A stretch of 64,000 bases of DNA from Bradysia coprophila (taxonomy: Eukaryota > Arthropoda > Insecta > Diptera > Sciaridae): NCBI RefSeq assembly GCF_014529535.1, contig NC_050738.1, positions 5,374,140-5,438,139 of the forward strand, written 5' to 3'. A program made the position numbers and the translations under genes. The notes beneath the pieces were generated by a model that made no database searches, was not told the origin of the DNA, and saw nothing but the letters and a program-made list of their open reading frames with translations. Within the stretch, counting starts at the first letter, position 1; each line of letters begins with the position of its first letter. Below are positions 47,887 through 59,612 of this stretch, piece by piece.

Positions 47887-48088
47887 AAAATTCCAATACA
47901 AAGAATTAATTTTCAATTTCTTCGAAATAAAATACAAAACTCTTTTGTTTACTTAATTAACATACATTTTATTAATTAAGTCAACTCTCCATCATTTACC
48001 TTATAAAAAAATTTGTAAAACACCGATAAAGCTACAGAAATTGACACCAACTTGGTCGAATGACTTTTATTGATCAAATGTATTTTTC

Positions 48089-49012
48089 AATTTATTTATT
48101 TATTTATTCCGATGAATTCAAATAACAATTTACAAGTATATAAATAAGTTCGTTGTTTCATTTTATAAATCAATTCAACTAAACCGAAGTATTTTTAGAT
48201 ATTGACCGCTAGATTTTCTAGCCAGTTTATTGCTCGGCCGCTGATGTGGCTTAATTCGTCTATTGAACCCTCGAACCGATGAATTACACAGTGACGTACG
48301 ATCAATTGTTTGGGGTTGACCACATTCGCATAATGGTGACGAAACCAGTCCCCATTTGTGCATCATATAAGCACAACAGCCATGGCCTGTTCTGACACGA
48401 TTTAGACGGGACCAAAGTCTTCGTGGCTATTCGGCTCCTTCTATTTCGGTAGTAGGGTCGTCTATGAGATCTCGATTCGACACATCCGAAGCAGTCCACC
48501 ACTGTTTCCATCTCGTTTTCAGGTTTTCAAGTTCTTGGAAGTTTCGATAGAAATTCCAAAACGGTTTGCGAGACTTGAGTCTTGGTATGGCTGGAGCCGA
48601 TTGGATGTCGTTGTTGATGGGTAGCCTTGGGTGGTCGCGAATTTTTATGCATTCTCTTATTGCCGATTGTTCCCTCATAATTGCTGCCGGGGTGATGTTG
48701 CTCAGCGCATATATCCATGGTATTGGTGTTGAGTGGACGGTTCCAGTGATGATTCGCATTGCAACGTTGATCTGTGTGTCGATGAGTTTGGCGTGTGCAC
48801 TTCGCATCCAGATCGGTGAGCAATAATCGGCGATGGGCAAGATCATTGCTTTTGTAGTTATGCGGAGTGTTTTAGCTGAGCAGCCCCATGATGTTCCTGT
48901 GAGCTTTTGAACGACATTGATACGAGATCTTAATCTGCTTCGGATACTTTCAATGTTTCGGCGGTAAGTCAGCGAACGGTCCAGATATACTCCGAGATAT
49001 TTTGGGAATTTT
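48089..49012 (-). mobile_element. 5'-truncated Jockey-like LINE, 3' end
   Basis: On the minus strand about 49010-48427 encodes the C-terminal part of a reverse transcriptase ORF: PKYLGVYLDRSLTYRRNI, SAKTLRITTKAMILPIADYCSPIW. About 48426-48175 continues with a zinc-knuckle-like end (RLNRVRTGHG, then CECGQPQTID). The reading frame changes near 48425 and again before the tail, so it is not intact. At 48089-48108 is an AAAT-repeat tail, the 3' end. The 5' part (endonuclease and RT core) is absent, as is usual for dead-on-arrival copies. Confidence 0.85.
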
Positions 49013-49317
49013 AATTTATAAAAATTTAAAGTGTCGTTTTCGTAAGTTTATTTACTTCGGCTTCGCAGAGCAAAATTCACACGAAAATTCTAATATGAGA
49101 AAAGCCCTCGGACCTTTTACCAGAGATATAAAATTGCTTCACTGGTACAGTAATCTACTGTTAAATGCGTCGAAAAATTTGCTTTTCACGTTTAGATCAC
49201 TACTCTCGACGTCCTCAGCATGTAGCATGATTCAAGCAATAAGTAAAGGTTGATATTGTTCCTGTTTGTAGACTGAAACGCAAAAAATAGGGCAAATTTC
49301 TTATGTGGTTTGAATAG
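49013..49317. other. Spacer, repeat remnants
   Basis: About 49165-49235 resembles 38225-38310. No gene. Confidence 0.4.
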
Positions 49318-49326
49318 TGTATATCG

Positions 49327-50931
49327 ATGAGGCGACATAACGACACGGTCAATATCGTCAGTAACGATATTATCGTTTTTTAGACGATAGTATCGTCCAA
49401 AAAACGATAGTATCGTTTTTTAGACGATACTATCGTCTAAAAAACGATATTATCGTCCAAAAAAATTTCATCCAGGACGATAATATCGTCTACAATTATA
49501 AATTTTAAAATATTTTCAGGACGATATTATCGTTTTCTTGACGATATTATCGTTTTCTTGACGATATTATCGTTTAAAAAAACGATAATATCGTTTTTAA
49601 ACGATAATATCGTTTTTTTGACGATAATATCGTCCTGGATGAAAATATCCGCTGGACGATATTATCGTTATTTTCTTTTTCTGAACAAATTTATCGTTAT
49701 TTTGGACGATATTATCGTCCTGGGCGATAATTTTTGAGACGATAATATCGTTCTGGACGATAGTATCATCCAGAACGATAATATCGTTTTTAATTAATTT
49801 ATTTTTTTAAATTTGAGACGATAATATCGTCCAGGACGATAATATCGTTTTTAATTTATTTAAAATAAAAATTCTAGACGATAATATCGTCCTGGGCGAT
49901 ATTATCGTTCTGGATGGTTGTTGAAGACGAAACACAAAATCTTGTAGATAAACACCTTTTTATAGACGGCAAATATATATTAAAAATTGGTTCATTTGGT
50001 TCGGTAAATTTAAATTTTATATAGAAAAATTACACAGACTAATTATGAGACGATGCGAGAAAAAAAAATTAACTCCTAAGTTCCGACACCGTTCCGGCGC
50101 CCGGCTCGCATTGCGTCCGATGGGCCGGATCGGCGTGTTAAAACGCTTTTATGTACAATCAAAGTTGGTATTCATTTCGTAAAAAGATGAATTATTTAGG
50201 GACGAACTAAACGCCTTTTTTAAACACTAATGTGTAGGTGATTTCCTCTGACAATTGTTTTTCGATATTTTGGAAGAGAATTTGGGTCTTGCTGCACCTC
50301 TGAGTAAAATTGAGATCTGGACAATATTACCACCCAAAACTAAACGATAATATCGTTCTGGGCGATATTATCGTTTTTTTAAACGATAGTATCGTCCTGG
50401 ACGATATTATCGGTTAAAAAAACGATAATATCGCCCAGGACGATATTATCGTTTTGGACGATATTATCGTACAGAAAACGAAAATATCCATTAGATTTTC
50501 TAGAACGGTAATGTCGTCCAGAAAATGATAATATCGTTTTTTGAACGATAATATCGACAAGAAAACGATACTATCGTCCAGACAATATTTTAGAATTTTT
50601 CAATTTAGACGATATTATCGTCCTGGATGAAAATTTTTTGGACGATAATATCGTTTTTTTGGACGATAGTATCGTCTAAAAAACGATAATATCGATTTTG
50701 AGACGATACTATCGTCCAAAAAACGATATTATCGTTTTTTTGGACGATACTATCGTCTAAAAAACGATAATATATTATCGTTTTTTAGACGATAGTATCG
50801 TTTTTTAGACGATAGTATCGTTTTTTAGACGATAGTATCGTTTTTTAGACGATAGTATCGTTTTTTAGACGATAGTATCGTCCAAAAAAACAATAATATC
50901 GTTCCTGACGGTGTGGAAATGTCCCGCCACC
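49327..50931. mobile_element. 1.6-kb element packed with ACGATA-N-TATCGT palindromes, copy 1
   Basis: Imperfect inverted ends: GAGGCGACATAACGACACGG at the left against GTGGCGGGACATTTCCAC at the right, then GTCAG(G/T)AACGATATTATCG on both. TGTATATCG flanks both sides (49318-49326 and 50932-50940), a 9-bp target duplication as in Mutator-like elements. The interior holds dozens of 13-mers ACGATA-N-TATCGT separated by short T/A runs. A ~400-bp non-repeated core at about 49920-50340 contains a GC-rich CCGTTCCGGCGCCCGGCTCG patch. At 50765-50880 a 22-bp unit is tandemly repeated about five times. No coding frame. Confidence 0.85.
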
Positions 50932-50940
50932 TGTATATCG

Positions 50941-51974
50941 TCCGATACACTACACCGTCTTAGTCGGTGACGGGACATAACTACACGATCATTATCCACT
51001 CGGATAACAGCACGACAGAGTAAATGCCGTGATAACAGCATTTTCTTATATTACACAACTCAGCGTCATAATGTGCCGAATTTGCAAACTTCGGATGCAT
51101 ATGTCGGATAAATCGGTGTATGAATCTCAGTGCTAAGTAATACTCACGACGTTTATCACATCTAGATTCTAATAAAGTACGTTGCACTCGATGTCATAAT
51201 GGTTACTTAAGCCATTGAGTGCGCTCTAGATGTGTAGACCGTGTGTCATAATGCACATCCTGAGCCTAATAAAGTACATACGTTGCTCTGAGATTCATAA
51301 ATATTGTTTGTATGTATTGAAGTTTGTATGTAAAATGACACTTAACAAAAACAAAATTCTTAATTTTCACACTATATGTTTATCAATGAAAGTAGATACA
51401 TTTAATTTCATTGATGTTTATAACATTTGGTGTCACCCGCCTTTGTGGTTGTCTCAACCTGTTCTTTCAGAACTTTGGTTTTTACTGCACACGAATGCGT
51501 CATACCATTTCACCTAATGATGTTTTAATAACCGATGACAACATCATAGCTCTTTTGAATTGTTAAAAATGCAAACTAGAGTTACGCAGGTCATGTTAGA
51601 TAGAAAATTTTTAGGGATGTTACTCGTGGCAGATTAGGCAAATTGAAATTTATTATGCACAAGAATGCAAGTTAAAATGTGGGATACTTAGACAGATTAT
51701 ACCTACACTCGTAGGCTCATATGAGCGTAATAAACACCTTGGCACCGAGATTCATACAACGATTTATGCGACAAAGTCCCCTAAAAATTTTGTATTTTAT
51801 GATGCTGCGTTGCATAAATAACTATTTCCCCTCTCTCTTGCGCGGTTTTTTATTCATCAATAATACCGCGGTTTTTCGGAGATTGACATTTAGGTATAAA
51901 TCAAAATTCATTCGAGATAGTTGCACTAAGTAATTCGTAGCTGTGAATAAAAAGAAATCAGACGACTGAGAAAA
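50941..51974. other. Spacer with ATAGTTATTTATG-family repeats
   Basis: About 51050-51300 and 51715-51830 match the family at 12271 and 24455 (AATAAAGTACGTTGCACTCG, GATGCTGCGTTGCATAAATA). About 51900-51960 is the promoter region of the gene at 51975. Confidence 0.5.
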
Positions 51975-52716
51975 ATGATGAATCCCAACTTTTGTGTGGA
52001 GGCTAATGCAGACGGTACGTTGTATTGATTTTAAGTTAAGGAGTTTTGAAACCACAATTTGATGCCGGTAAATGTAATTGCATGGTTTCTTTGTTTAGTA
52101 TCTACAATTTAGTTGAAATACTGCTTCAATGAAGCAGCTTCATTTGACGTTACACTATGCCTAACATCTCTTCATCTCATTATCAGATTATACCGCAATG
52201 TCGAATCATTCGTCTTCGTCCTTGGCGAAACCGGCAGATCCACAATGTCACAGTAAAACCGAGAACACGCAATCGTTCAGTTACCTAGCCAAGCAATACC
52301 ATTCATCGCTATTACAATCGCTTCCGAGCGGATCAAAATTATTACTTTCGCATGAACAGCGCGCCACTAAGTCACATCAAAATATGCCTCCTGCAGATAT
52401 CGAAGGTGAACTTCAATTAACAGCAACGATTGAGTCATTTGGCCTTATCAGACATTCGATGATACATTATTCGTCGAGCACTGATTCTTCTTCAGACGAA
52501 GAGGAAGAGGACGATCCTTCGTCAGACGAAGAGGACGAAGATGATGCTGTGGAAGATTTCTTAAAATTTTACGATAAATTGAATGGCAACTGCGAACAAT
52601 TGTCTGAATTGACAGTAAAATTAGGGTTACGTGAAGTGGAAGATGCTGATGCGGATGAATTTACGGATACAGAGGACCAGACGGATTCGGAGGACTGGAC
52701 GGATTTGGAGGAATAG
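51975..52716 (+). CDS. Acidic NFYV-family protein (family member 2)
   Basis: Two exons, 51975-52014 and 52187-52716, phase 1, with GTACGT donor and ATCAG acceptor, giving 189 aa. The 14-residue leader MMNPNFCVEANAD matches the leaders at 43456 and 61534, as do the split codon and intron position. Exon 2 encodes a Ser-rich protein ending in strongly acidic runs (SSSDEEEEDD, SSDEEDEDDA) and a TED/SED-rich tail. No bZIP is present. It could act as a nuclear acidic regulator; that is inference. Its 3' UTR (52828-52950) is shared with the 33.5-kb locus. Confidence 0.72.
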
Positions 52717-53304
52717 GCGAATGTGGAGTATTTGTGAGACTGTGAGAGTCGTTTATTGTCAGTACGACTCAGTGTTATGTCCATTTTTGCTCATGTTAAT
52801 TTCTTGTAAAGATCCCTCCAGAATTTTTGTTAAATTAATTTCGAACCGAATCTTTGGTTAGATTTGTAATTTCAATTGTTTCTAAGATCACACACCAATA
52901 AAGCTACAGAAATTGTCAACAATTTATTCCTTGATCAAACGACCTTATGATTTCGACGGGTTTCATTGAAAGCATTTATGGAGTTTAATTTGATAAATGG
53001 AAAGATGTGACAATGGAAAATCTAGAAAATAGGAATTGAAAACGAATTACGTGTCCGTAATAGATTTCACCGAAGGGAAAAAAGTTGGTAATTATTCGGT
53101 GTTGTTTGTGGCCAGAGCGTTGCAAGTATAAATAATTTGGAAGTTAGCGGTATCAGAATAGAATAGGCTTTGTAAATTCATACCTAAGCATCGCAAACAC
53201 TTTAAAGTCATAGAGGAGTTCCTATATTGCAGACGTCAAGGGTGTCATTACCCCTTCAGAAAATTAATAAATGTAGTTTCATTAAAAGAATATTAATTAA
53301 TCAC
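52717..53304. other. 3' UTR and spacer
   Basis: AATAAAG at about 52899 is the likely poly(A) signal of the gene at 51975. The rest shows no gene. Confidence 0.45.
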
Positions 53305-53312
53305 AGGGCATT

Positions 53313-53764
53313 CAGAGTTGGATCGGTCATCCGAAAAACCGAAAATTTCGGTTCGGATTAAACCGAACCGAGAATTTCGGTTCGGATTGAACCGAACCGA
53401 GAATTTCGGTTCGGATTGAACCGAACCGAAAACTTTGGTTTTGTCGAAAAACAATATGAAATGAAGGCAGACTCGTCAAAATTGATTGATTTCATTATGA
53501 ACTAACCAAAAAGAAGTAAATGGAGCAATTGCATGATACTTTTATTGAGAATTGAAAATCTCATAAGTTCTTGTCAAATTCGTTTTCTCACAAAAATCGC
53601 ATGCAATTGCTCCATTTACTTCTTTTTGTTTAGTTCATAATGAAATCAATCAATTTTGACAAGTCTGCCTTCATTTCATATTGTTTTACGACAAAACCAA
53701 AGTATTCGGTTCGGTTCTATCCGAACCGAAATTTTCGGTTTTTCGGATAACCGATCCAACTCTG
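53313..53764. mobile_element. 452-bp giant-palindrome hAT-type element
   Basis: Ends CAGAGTTGGATCGGT and ACCGATCCAACTCTG, flanked by AGGGCATT on both sides (53305-53312 and 53765-53772). The subterminal zone repeats AACCGAACCGAGAATTTCGG two to three times. The middle is a nearly perfect inverted repeat of about 100 bases per arm (GAAGGCAGACTCGTCAAAAT.. against ..TTTTGACAAGTCTGCCTTC), so the whole element can fold on itself. Confidence 0.9.
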
Positions 53765-54001
53765 AGGGCATTCGATATTTTTAACGTTACGCTTTGGCAA
53801 CGGGCCACCGGAGGATCATATAAGTTATGGTATGTAGTGTGCTTGTGAACATTACATTTCGAGAAGTCAGAAATAATTTTGAAGGCGAAATTTTAAATAC
53901 CTAAAAAAATTGCTGTAAACTCCAAAATACACAAATTTTGGAAAGTACTTATACAAGTAATTACATTAGCAACTAATTACTCATGTAGCACGTACCCATA
54001 C

Positions 54002-54205
54002 CAGGGCCTATTTTACGGAAACATGTTTCTCAAGTTTTTGAAAGTTTCCAAAATGTTTCTTAAAGTTTCTTAAAGTTTCTTAAGGAAACTTTTCTAGAAA
54101 CTTTAAGAAACTTTAAGAAACTTTAAGAAACTTTGAGAAACTTTTCAGAAACATTTTGGAAACTTTCAAAAACTAGAGAAACATGTTTCCGTAAAATAGG
54201 CCCTG
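54002..54205. mobile_element. 204-bp hAT-type element built from GTTTCTTAAA repeats
   Basis: Ends CAGGGCCTATTTTACGG and CCGTAAAATAGGCCCTG, flanked by ACCCATAC on both sides (53994-54001 and 54206-54213). The interior is AAAGTTTCTTAAAGTTTCTT on one arm and its complement on the other. Confidence 0.92.
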
Positions 54206-54646
54206 ACCCATACCCAGTACCTACTATAAAGGTGTCGGGAAATATGAAAGTCTGGGTTTTTTTTAATGTTAAATGATTTTATTGCACCTTGAGTTAAGTA
54301 AAATCTGACACCCATGAAAAGGATTTAACCATAAAACTAACTGTGAAAACAATTACCCTAATTTGCTCAACCAAGTGTTTTATATACAGAAACCATTTGT
54401 TGAAACCCGCTGTTTTTGTTAATGTTTTTGCATAAAGACTTTAACTTTAACAAATCACACAATAACGACAAAACCAATAATTCCCAACAACTAGGTCCCA
54501 CCTGATGGGTGGGTCAGATCCCTTGACTGTCTGAACCTGAACTTCTTAATAGATGTTGTATTGGTGATGATTTATTGGTTGATTAAGAAGAACTACTAGA
54601 ACGGTCTAAATCTGTCATTAATAATTTAATTCTGTATTGTTTTACT

Positions 54647-56063
54647 GAGGCGACATAACTACACGGTCAATATCGTCAGGAACCATATTATCGTTTTTTA
54701 GACGATAGTATCGTTTAAAAAAACGATAGTATCGTTTTTTGGACGATAGTATCGTTTTTTGGACGATAGTATCGTTTTTTGGACGATAGTATCGTTTTTT
54801 GGACGATAGTATCGTTTTTTAGACTATCGTCTAAAAAACGATATTATCGTTCAAAAAATTTTATCCAGGACGATAATATCGTCTAAAATTATAAATTTTA
54901 AAATATTTTCAGGACGATATTATCGTTTTATTGACGATATTATCGTTTAATATCGTCCTGGATGAAAATATCCGCTGGACGTTATTATCGTTATTTTCTT
55001 TTTCTGAACAAATTTATCGTTATTTTGGACGATATTATCGTCCTGGTCGATAATTTTTGGGACGATAATATCGTCCAGAACGATAATATCGTTTTTAATT
55101 AATTTATTTTTTTTTAATTTGAGACGATAGTATCGTCCAGGACGATAATATCGTTTTTAATTTATTTAAAATAAAAATTCTAGACGATAATATCGTCCTG
55201 GGCGATATTATCGTTCTAGATGGTTGTTGAAGACGAAACACAAAATTTTGTAGATAAACACCTTTTTATAGACGGCAAAGATATATTAAAAATTGGTTCA
55301 TTTGGCTCCGTAAATTTAAATTTTATATAGAAAAATTACACAGACTAATTATGAGACCATGCGAGAAAAAAAAAATAACTCCTAAGTTCCGACACCGTTC
55401 CGGCGCCCGGCTCGCATTGCGGCTCTCCGCTTCGCTCCGGGGCAATGGACCGGATCGCTCGGCGTGTTAAAACGCTTTTTATGTACAATCAAAGTTGGTA
55501 TTCATTTCGTAAAAAGATTAATTATTTAGGGACGAACTAAACGCCTTTTTTAAACACTGATGTGTAGGTGATTTCCTCTGACAATTGTTTTTCGATATTT
55601 TGGGAGAGAATTCGGTTCTTGCTGCACCTCTGAGTAAAATTGAGTCCTGGACAATATTACCACCCAAAACTAAACGATAATATCGTCCTGGGCGATATTA
55701 TCGTTTTTTAAACGATGGTATCGTCCTGGACGATATTATCGTTTAAGAAAACGATAATATCGCCCAGGACGATATTATCGTTTTGGACGATATTATCGTA
55801 CAGAAAACGAAAATATCCATTAGATTTTCTAGAACGGTAATATCGTCCAGAAAACGATAATATCGTTTTTTGAACGATAATATCGACAATAAAACGATAC
55901 TATCGTCCAGACAATATTTTAGAATTTTTCAATTTAGACGATATTATCGTCCTGGATGAAAATTTTTTGGGCGATAATATCGCTTTTTTGGACGATAGTA
56001 TCGTCCAAAAAAACGATAATATCGTTCCTGACGATATTGACGGAGTGGAAATGTCCCGCCACC
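54647..56063. mobile_element. 1.4-kb ACGATA-N-TATCGT element, copy 2
   Basis: Same ends (GAGGCGACATAACTACACGG; GTGGCGGGACATTTCCAC) and the same unique core (about 55215-55660) as the copy at 49327, with only scattered changes there. The expanded tandem block is near the left end here (about 54700-54820) and near the right end in copy 1. The target duplication is unclear. Confidence 0.85.
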
Positions 56064-56224
56064 GCCTGGTTTTATGCTCATATTAGACCGTTATTGTCTA
56101 CAAAATGATGAATGCCTTCAATAAAAATGAAACTCGTTAATTTTTTGTGATTTATTCGCTTTTGTTAACAAGACAAAATAAAATATCAAGAAATAGATCA
56201 AAAAATTCGTTTAGCAACAGCAGC

Positions 56225-56450
56225 TACGATAGATGCTATTCGCAGGCGCCTGCGAATAGTTAAAGTATTACTGAAAATGCTATTCGCAGGCGCCGGCGAA
56301 TAGACAAAGTATTATTGAAAATGCTATTCGCAGGCGCCGGCGAATAGCTCCATTATTGTTGAAAATGCTATTCGCAGGCGGCGCCGGATTGGGCGCGTCA
56401 TCACATCTAGTATTCTCGGCCATTCGATACTTGTGTGCCTGCGAATAGCG
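56225..56450. repeat. Array of palindromes around CTATTCGCAGGCGCC
   Basis: Three near-perfect 24-bp palindromes (arm CTATTCGCAGGC) about 50 bases apart, spaced by TTAAAGTATTACTGAAAATG-like sequence, then a disrupted fourth. Confidence 0.85.
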
Positions 56451-56699
56451 TCTTTATAATAATGGAGCTATTCTCACATAATCGTTTATGGCAAGAATAC
56501 AGTAATATAAGCAGTTCTTTTGTGATCGGTTGTAAGTGCAAATGATACATGGTCGGGAGCTGAAATCATTGTTGAACGAAACAGCCCGCGGGTCACCTTC
56601 CTTGACCACGCCTGACCGATTAATTAAAAATATTTTTTCATATGAGTCTAAATGTGATGTACATGTGCTCACGTCTCATCTGGCTTGAATTGATAGGAC

Positions 56700-56985
56700 T
56701 TGAAACAGATTGTTTCTGGATTGATCTGATCTGAAAAAAGTGGATATTAAATCAGTCAACTGAATTTGTTCCGAATCTGATAATTTTAGATCGGATTTTT
56801 CAGATTCAGTTTGAGCTAAAATCTGAAGTGATCTGTTTAACTAAAAATTTTACTTGAAACTTTCCTAAAAATGTCAGATCAATCTGAACCTGAAACTGAT
56901 CTGATCATTTCAGATTGAATATATATTCAGATTTTAAGATTTCAGTAAATTCAGTTTAGGCTAAAAAAGTTCACATCAGGTCAGA
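56700..56985. repeat. Cryptically simple GATCTGA/CAGATC-rich stretch
   Basis: GATCTGAT, CAGATT and AATCTGA recur at irregular spacing through about 280 bases. Low-complexity drift; no gene. Confidence 0.6.
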
Positions 56986-56994
56986 CTTTGTGGT

Positions 56995-57262
56995 CACAAG
57001 GAAATTGAAGCCATTTTGATAGCTACAATACTTTGTAGTAATTCTGTCTGTATAAGGAAATCCAGTTGTTTTATTTGCCATAGTGCCGTGAGGTCTGTTC
57101 AAGGAAAATCCATTTCTTTTAATAGCCACTTTGTGGAAATTCTGTATCAGGAAAATCCAATCGCTTCAACAGCTACAGTGCTTTGTGACCATTATGTCCA
57201 AGTAAATCCAGTTGTTTTAGTAGCCGCATTGTGGCTATTTTGTACAAGGAAAATACAATAGA
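56995..57262. repeat. Degenerate minisatellite, ~50-bp period
   Basis: About five units beginning CAAGGAAAATCCA and continuing TTTTAATAGCCAC..TTGTGG, the copies differing by small changes. Confidence 0.7.
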
Positions 57263-57564
57263 CCGTGTGCGATTTTGAGAAAAAAGTTTCATATTTCAAT
57301 AAAAAGAAGATTTACCATGAAAACCATTAAAAAAATGTTAAACATTTTTTATAGAAATTATTGAAAAATATTATTGCCATCCCACTTATTAGAATCTTAG
57401 TAAGATTTCAATAAGAATGAATTAGAATGTATCGAGATATCATTTTAGGCTTATTCAGATTACAGATTTTAAAGTGAAATATAAAATCAAGAAGACATCT
57501 TTCAGATTTTCTGTTCACACTTTCGTTCTACAGAATAATAATCTACATCAATTAAAAATAAGTT

Positions 57565-57770
57565 ATTTTCATGCTTCGGGCCGAAAATGGAGGAAATTTT
57601 TCAATTTTTTTTGGATTTTCGGCCCTTTGCATGAAAATTCACATGTGTTCCTGTTTGGGACGGTTGATATAAGGCACTTTCGCTTGTAGACCTCACTTCG
57701 TTCGGCCTACAATCCGCGAAATTGCCTAAAATCAATCGTCCAAAACAGTTACACAAATGACTATTATACT
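57565..57770. mobile_element. MITE, TTTTAGGCAATTTCG family, reversed copy
   Basis: TTTTCATGCTTCGGGCCGAA, CGAAATTGCCTAAAATCAATC and GACTATTATAC correspond to the 12.5-13.5 kb cluster in reverse. Confidence 0.65.
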
Positions 57771-57774
57771 TCAC

Positions 57775-58245
57775 ACGGTCTGTTGTTAGAATTTTTTAGA
57801 AACCCTGGCACTAATTTTTCATTTCAAATTTCACCTTCAAAATCACTCTACATTCCAAATTTACATCTTAACACTCAGAATTTCGCACATTAGAAGACTT
57901 TCCTCATACGTACTGCTATAGTCCGTTGCTAAAGCGCAACGATAAAAATACCGAAAATTCTAATTCATCCCAATATGTACATTTATATTAAAAATATTTG
58001 TTTTAGATCAGTCAAAGTTGCCTGCTGGCTCGTTTGTTCACCAATGAGTTGCACCCACGTACGGTCGTTCGAAAAGTGGTCAATGGGCATTTCTACGAAA
58101 AATATTTTTTTAAATAGTTTGTCATAGCTTGCTAGGGAAGGTGGTCCGCGTCGGCTGATTGGTTCTATAATGACATCAGTTCACCACCCCCTATCATTTG
58201 CGCTCATAACCAATCTCACATCAATTGTTTCTATGAACTACGATG
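57775..58245. other. Spacer, no supported gene
   Basis: AT-rich; nothing recognised. Confidence 0.35.
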
Positions 58246-58249
58246 TGAT

Positions 58250-58442
58250 GGTGCCTGCGAATAGCATTTTCAATAATACTTTGACTATTCGCCAGCGCCT
58301 GCGAATAGTATTTTCAATAATACTTTGACTATTCGCCAGCGCCTGCGAATAGTATTTTCAATACTAATTTGACTATTCGCCAGCGCCTACGAATAGCAGT
58401 TTCTAGAATGTAAAGACTATTCGCAGGCGCCTGTAAATAGTC
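58250..58442. repeat. Array of palindromes around CTATTCGCAGGCGCC, second array
   Basis: Five boxes about 45 bases apart with GACTATTCGCCAGCGCCTGC and CTGCGAATAG arms, spaced by TATTTTCAATAATACTT. Family as at 56225 and 29455. Confidence 0.82.
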
Positions 58443-59454
58443 ACTTCGTAAAAAAAACTTTAAAAATCACAGAAAGTACCTCTGTAAATCAACTTTGAAG
58501 AGGTGAAAAAGAGGGTAAGAGGGGTGGAAATTTTTGGCTCCCTCCCCAGAAATTTTTTATTTCACTAACATAACAACCTCCAATCATCAGATCGTCTCTA
58601 CCCAAAATGTAAACGTTCGGCCCCTTTTTGGTCCTAATCAACTCCACCATAATGCTTAAACCTATTGCAGTTTGTTTTTTAACATTTAAAGATTTTTTTT
58701 TTAATATTGTGACCGCAAATCCAACCGAATCAGTGGCAGTTTTTCATATAGTACGCTACGCTCTTGTGTTGTGATATTTTTGGTGTTGTCAGGAAAGTGG
58801 GCAGTTTTGTGAAATTTGTAGCTCAAAACAGAGGTACTTTAATTTCATTATTTAATTAAAATTTTACTAATTTCTGGAAAATGTAAGACCGCAATTCCAA
58901 CGGTGAAAGTCCAAATTACCTTTCTGAAGCATATTCGAATCATTTCATATGACTTCCTAAGAGATTCATCGACAGTTTTCAGGTCGTTTTTTCGGGTTTT
59001 GTGGTATGAAAAAGTGCCGATGCCTCTCAACAAAGTACCTTAACTAAGTACGTTGAGTCTTCAACTTCAATTTAGTAAAGACTGAACGAAAACAACGAAA
59101 TTATCTAGAGCAGCATCATCAAATTGTAATTGTAAAAGTAACATAATTTCAGAAAGCTTTTATTTTGCCTTTTCACTTTCTACACGGCAGAGTAAAATAA
59201 ACCAGGCAGGAGCGGTTCATTTCCGAAACGTCAAATAAGGGACCTAATACACTGGATGAAAATGAACTGAAATGAACACTGACATAAATTGAAAAATTTT
59301 ATTCGCAAAAAATATAGGGCTACTAGATTATTCAGGTCCCTAGTCAAATCAGCGCTCCTGCCTGGTTAACTTTAATCTGTCGTGCTTTCTACAATGAGTG
59401 TTAGAATCGTCACAAAAACTTTCAAAATCCTTTTTCAATATTTTGTATGAAATG
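58443..59454. other. Spacer, no supported gene
   Basis: Only short frames with no domain signal. Confidence 0.35.
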
Positions 59455-59545
59455 ATTTTTTACAATGTATAAAGTTGTGTGACACACTGTCAAGTTTCAG
59501 TACCCTATTTAGAGTACCGCTTGAATTGCGTACTTCAAGTGTGTC
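59455..59545. mobile_element. Partial MITE, CAACGCACTTCAA family
   Basis: GTGTGACACACTGTCAAGTT and TCAGTACCCTATTTAGAGTA match the right half of the family. The left half is missing. Confidence 0.6.
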
Positions 59546-59612
59546 TTGTCATAGCCACGGCTTCTGACATTTAGTACGATAATATAACTCCATCGAGGGG
59601 TGACTCACTTCT

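Noticed and set aside
49327-50931. Regular palindromic array that might be taken for a CRISPR
   Set aside because: Eukaryotic context, repeats lie within a transposon with inverted ends, spacers are themselves repeats, no cas genes.
56454-57261. Short frames near 56.5-57.2 kb
   Set aside because: They fall in the GATCTGA-rich stretch and the 50-bp minisatellite.
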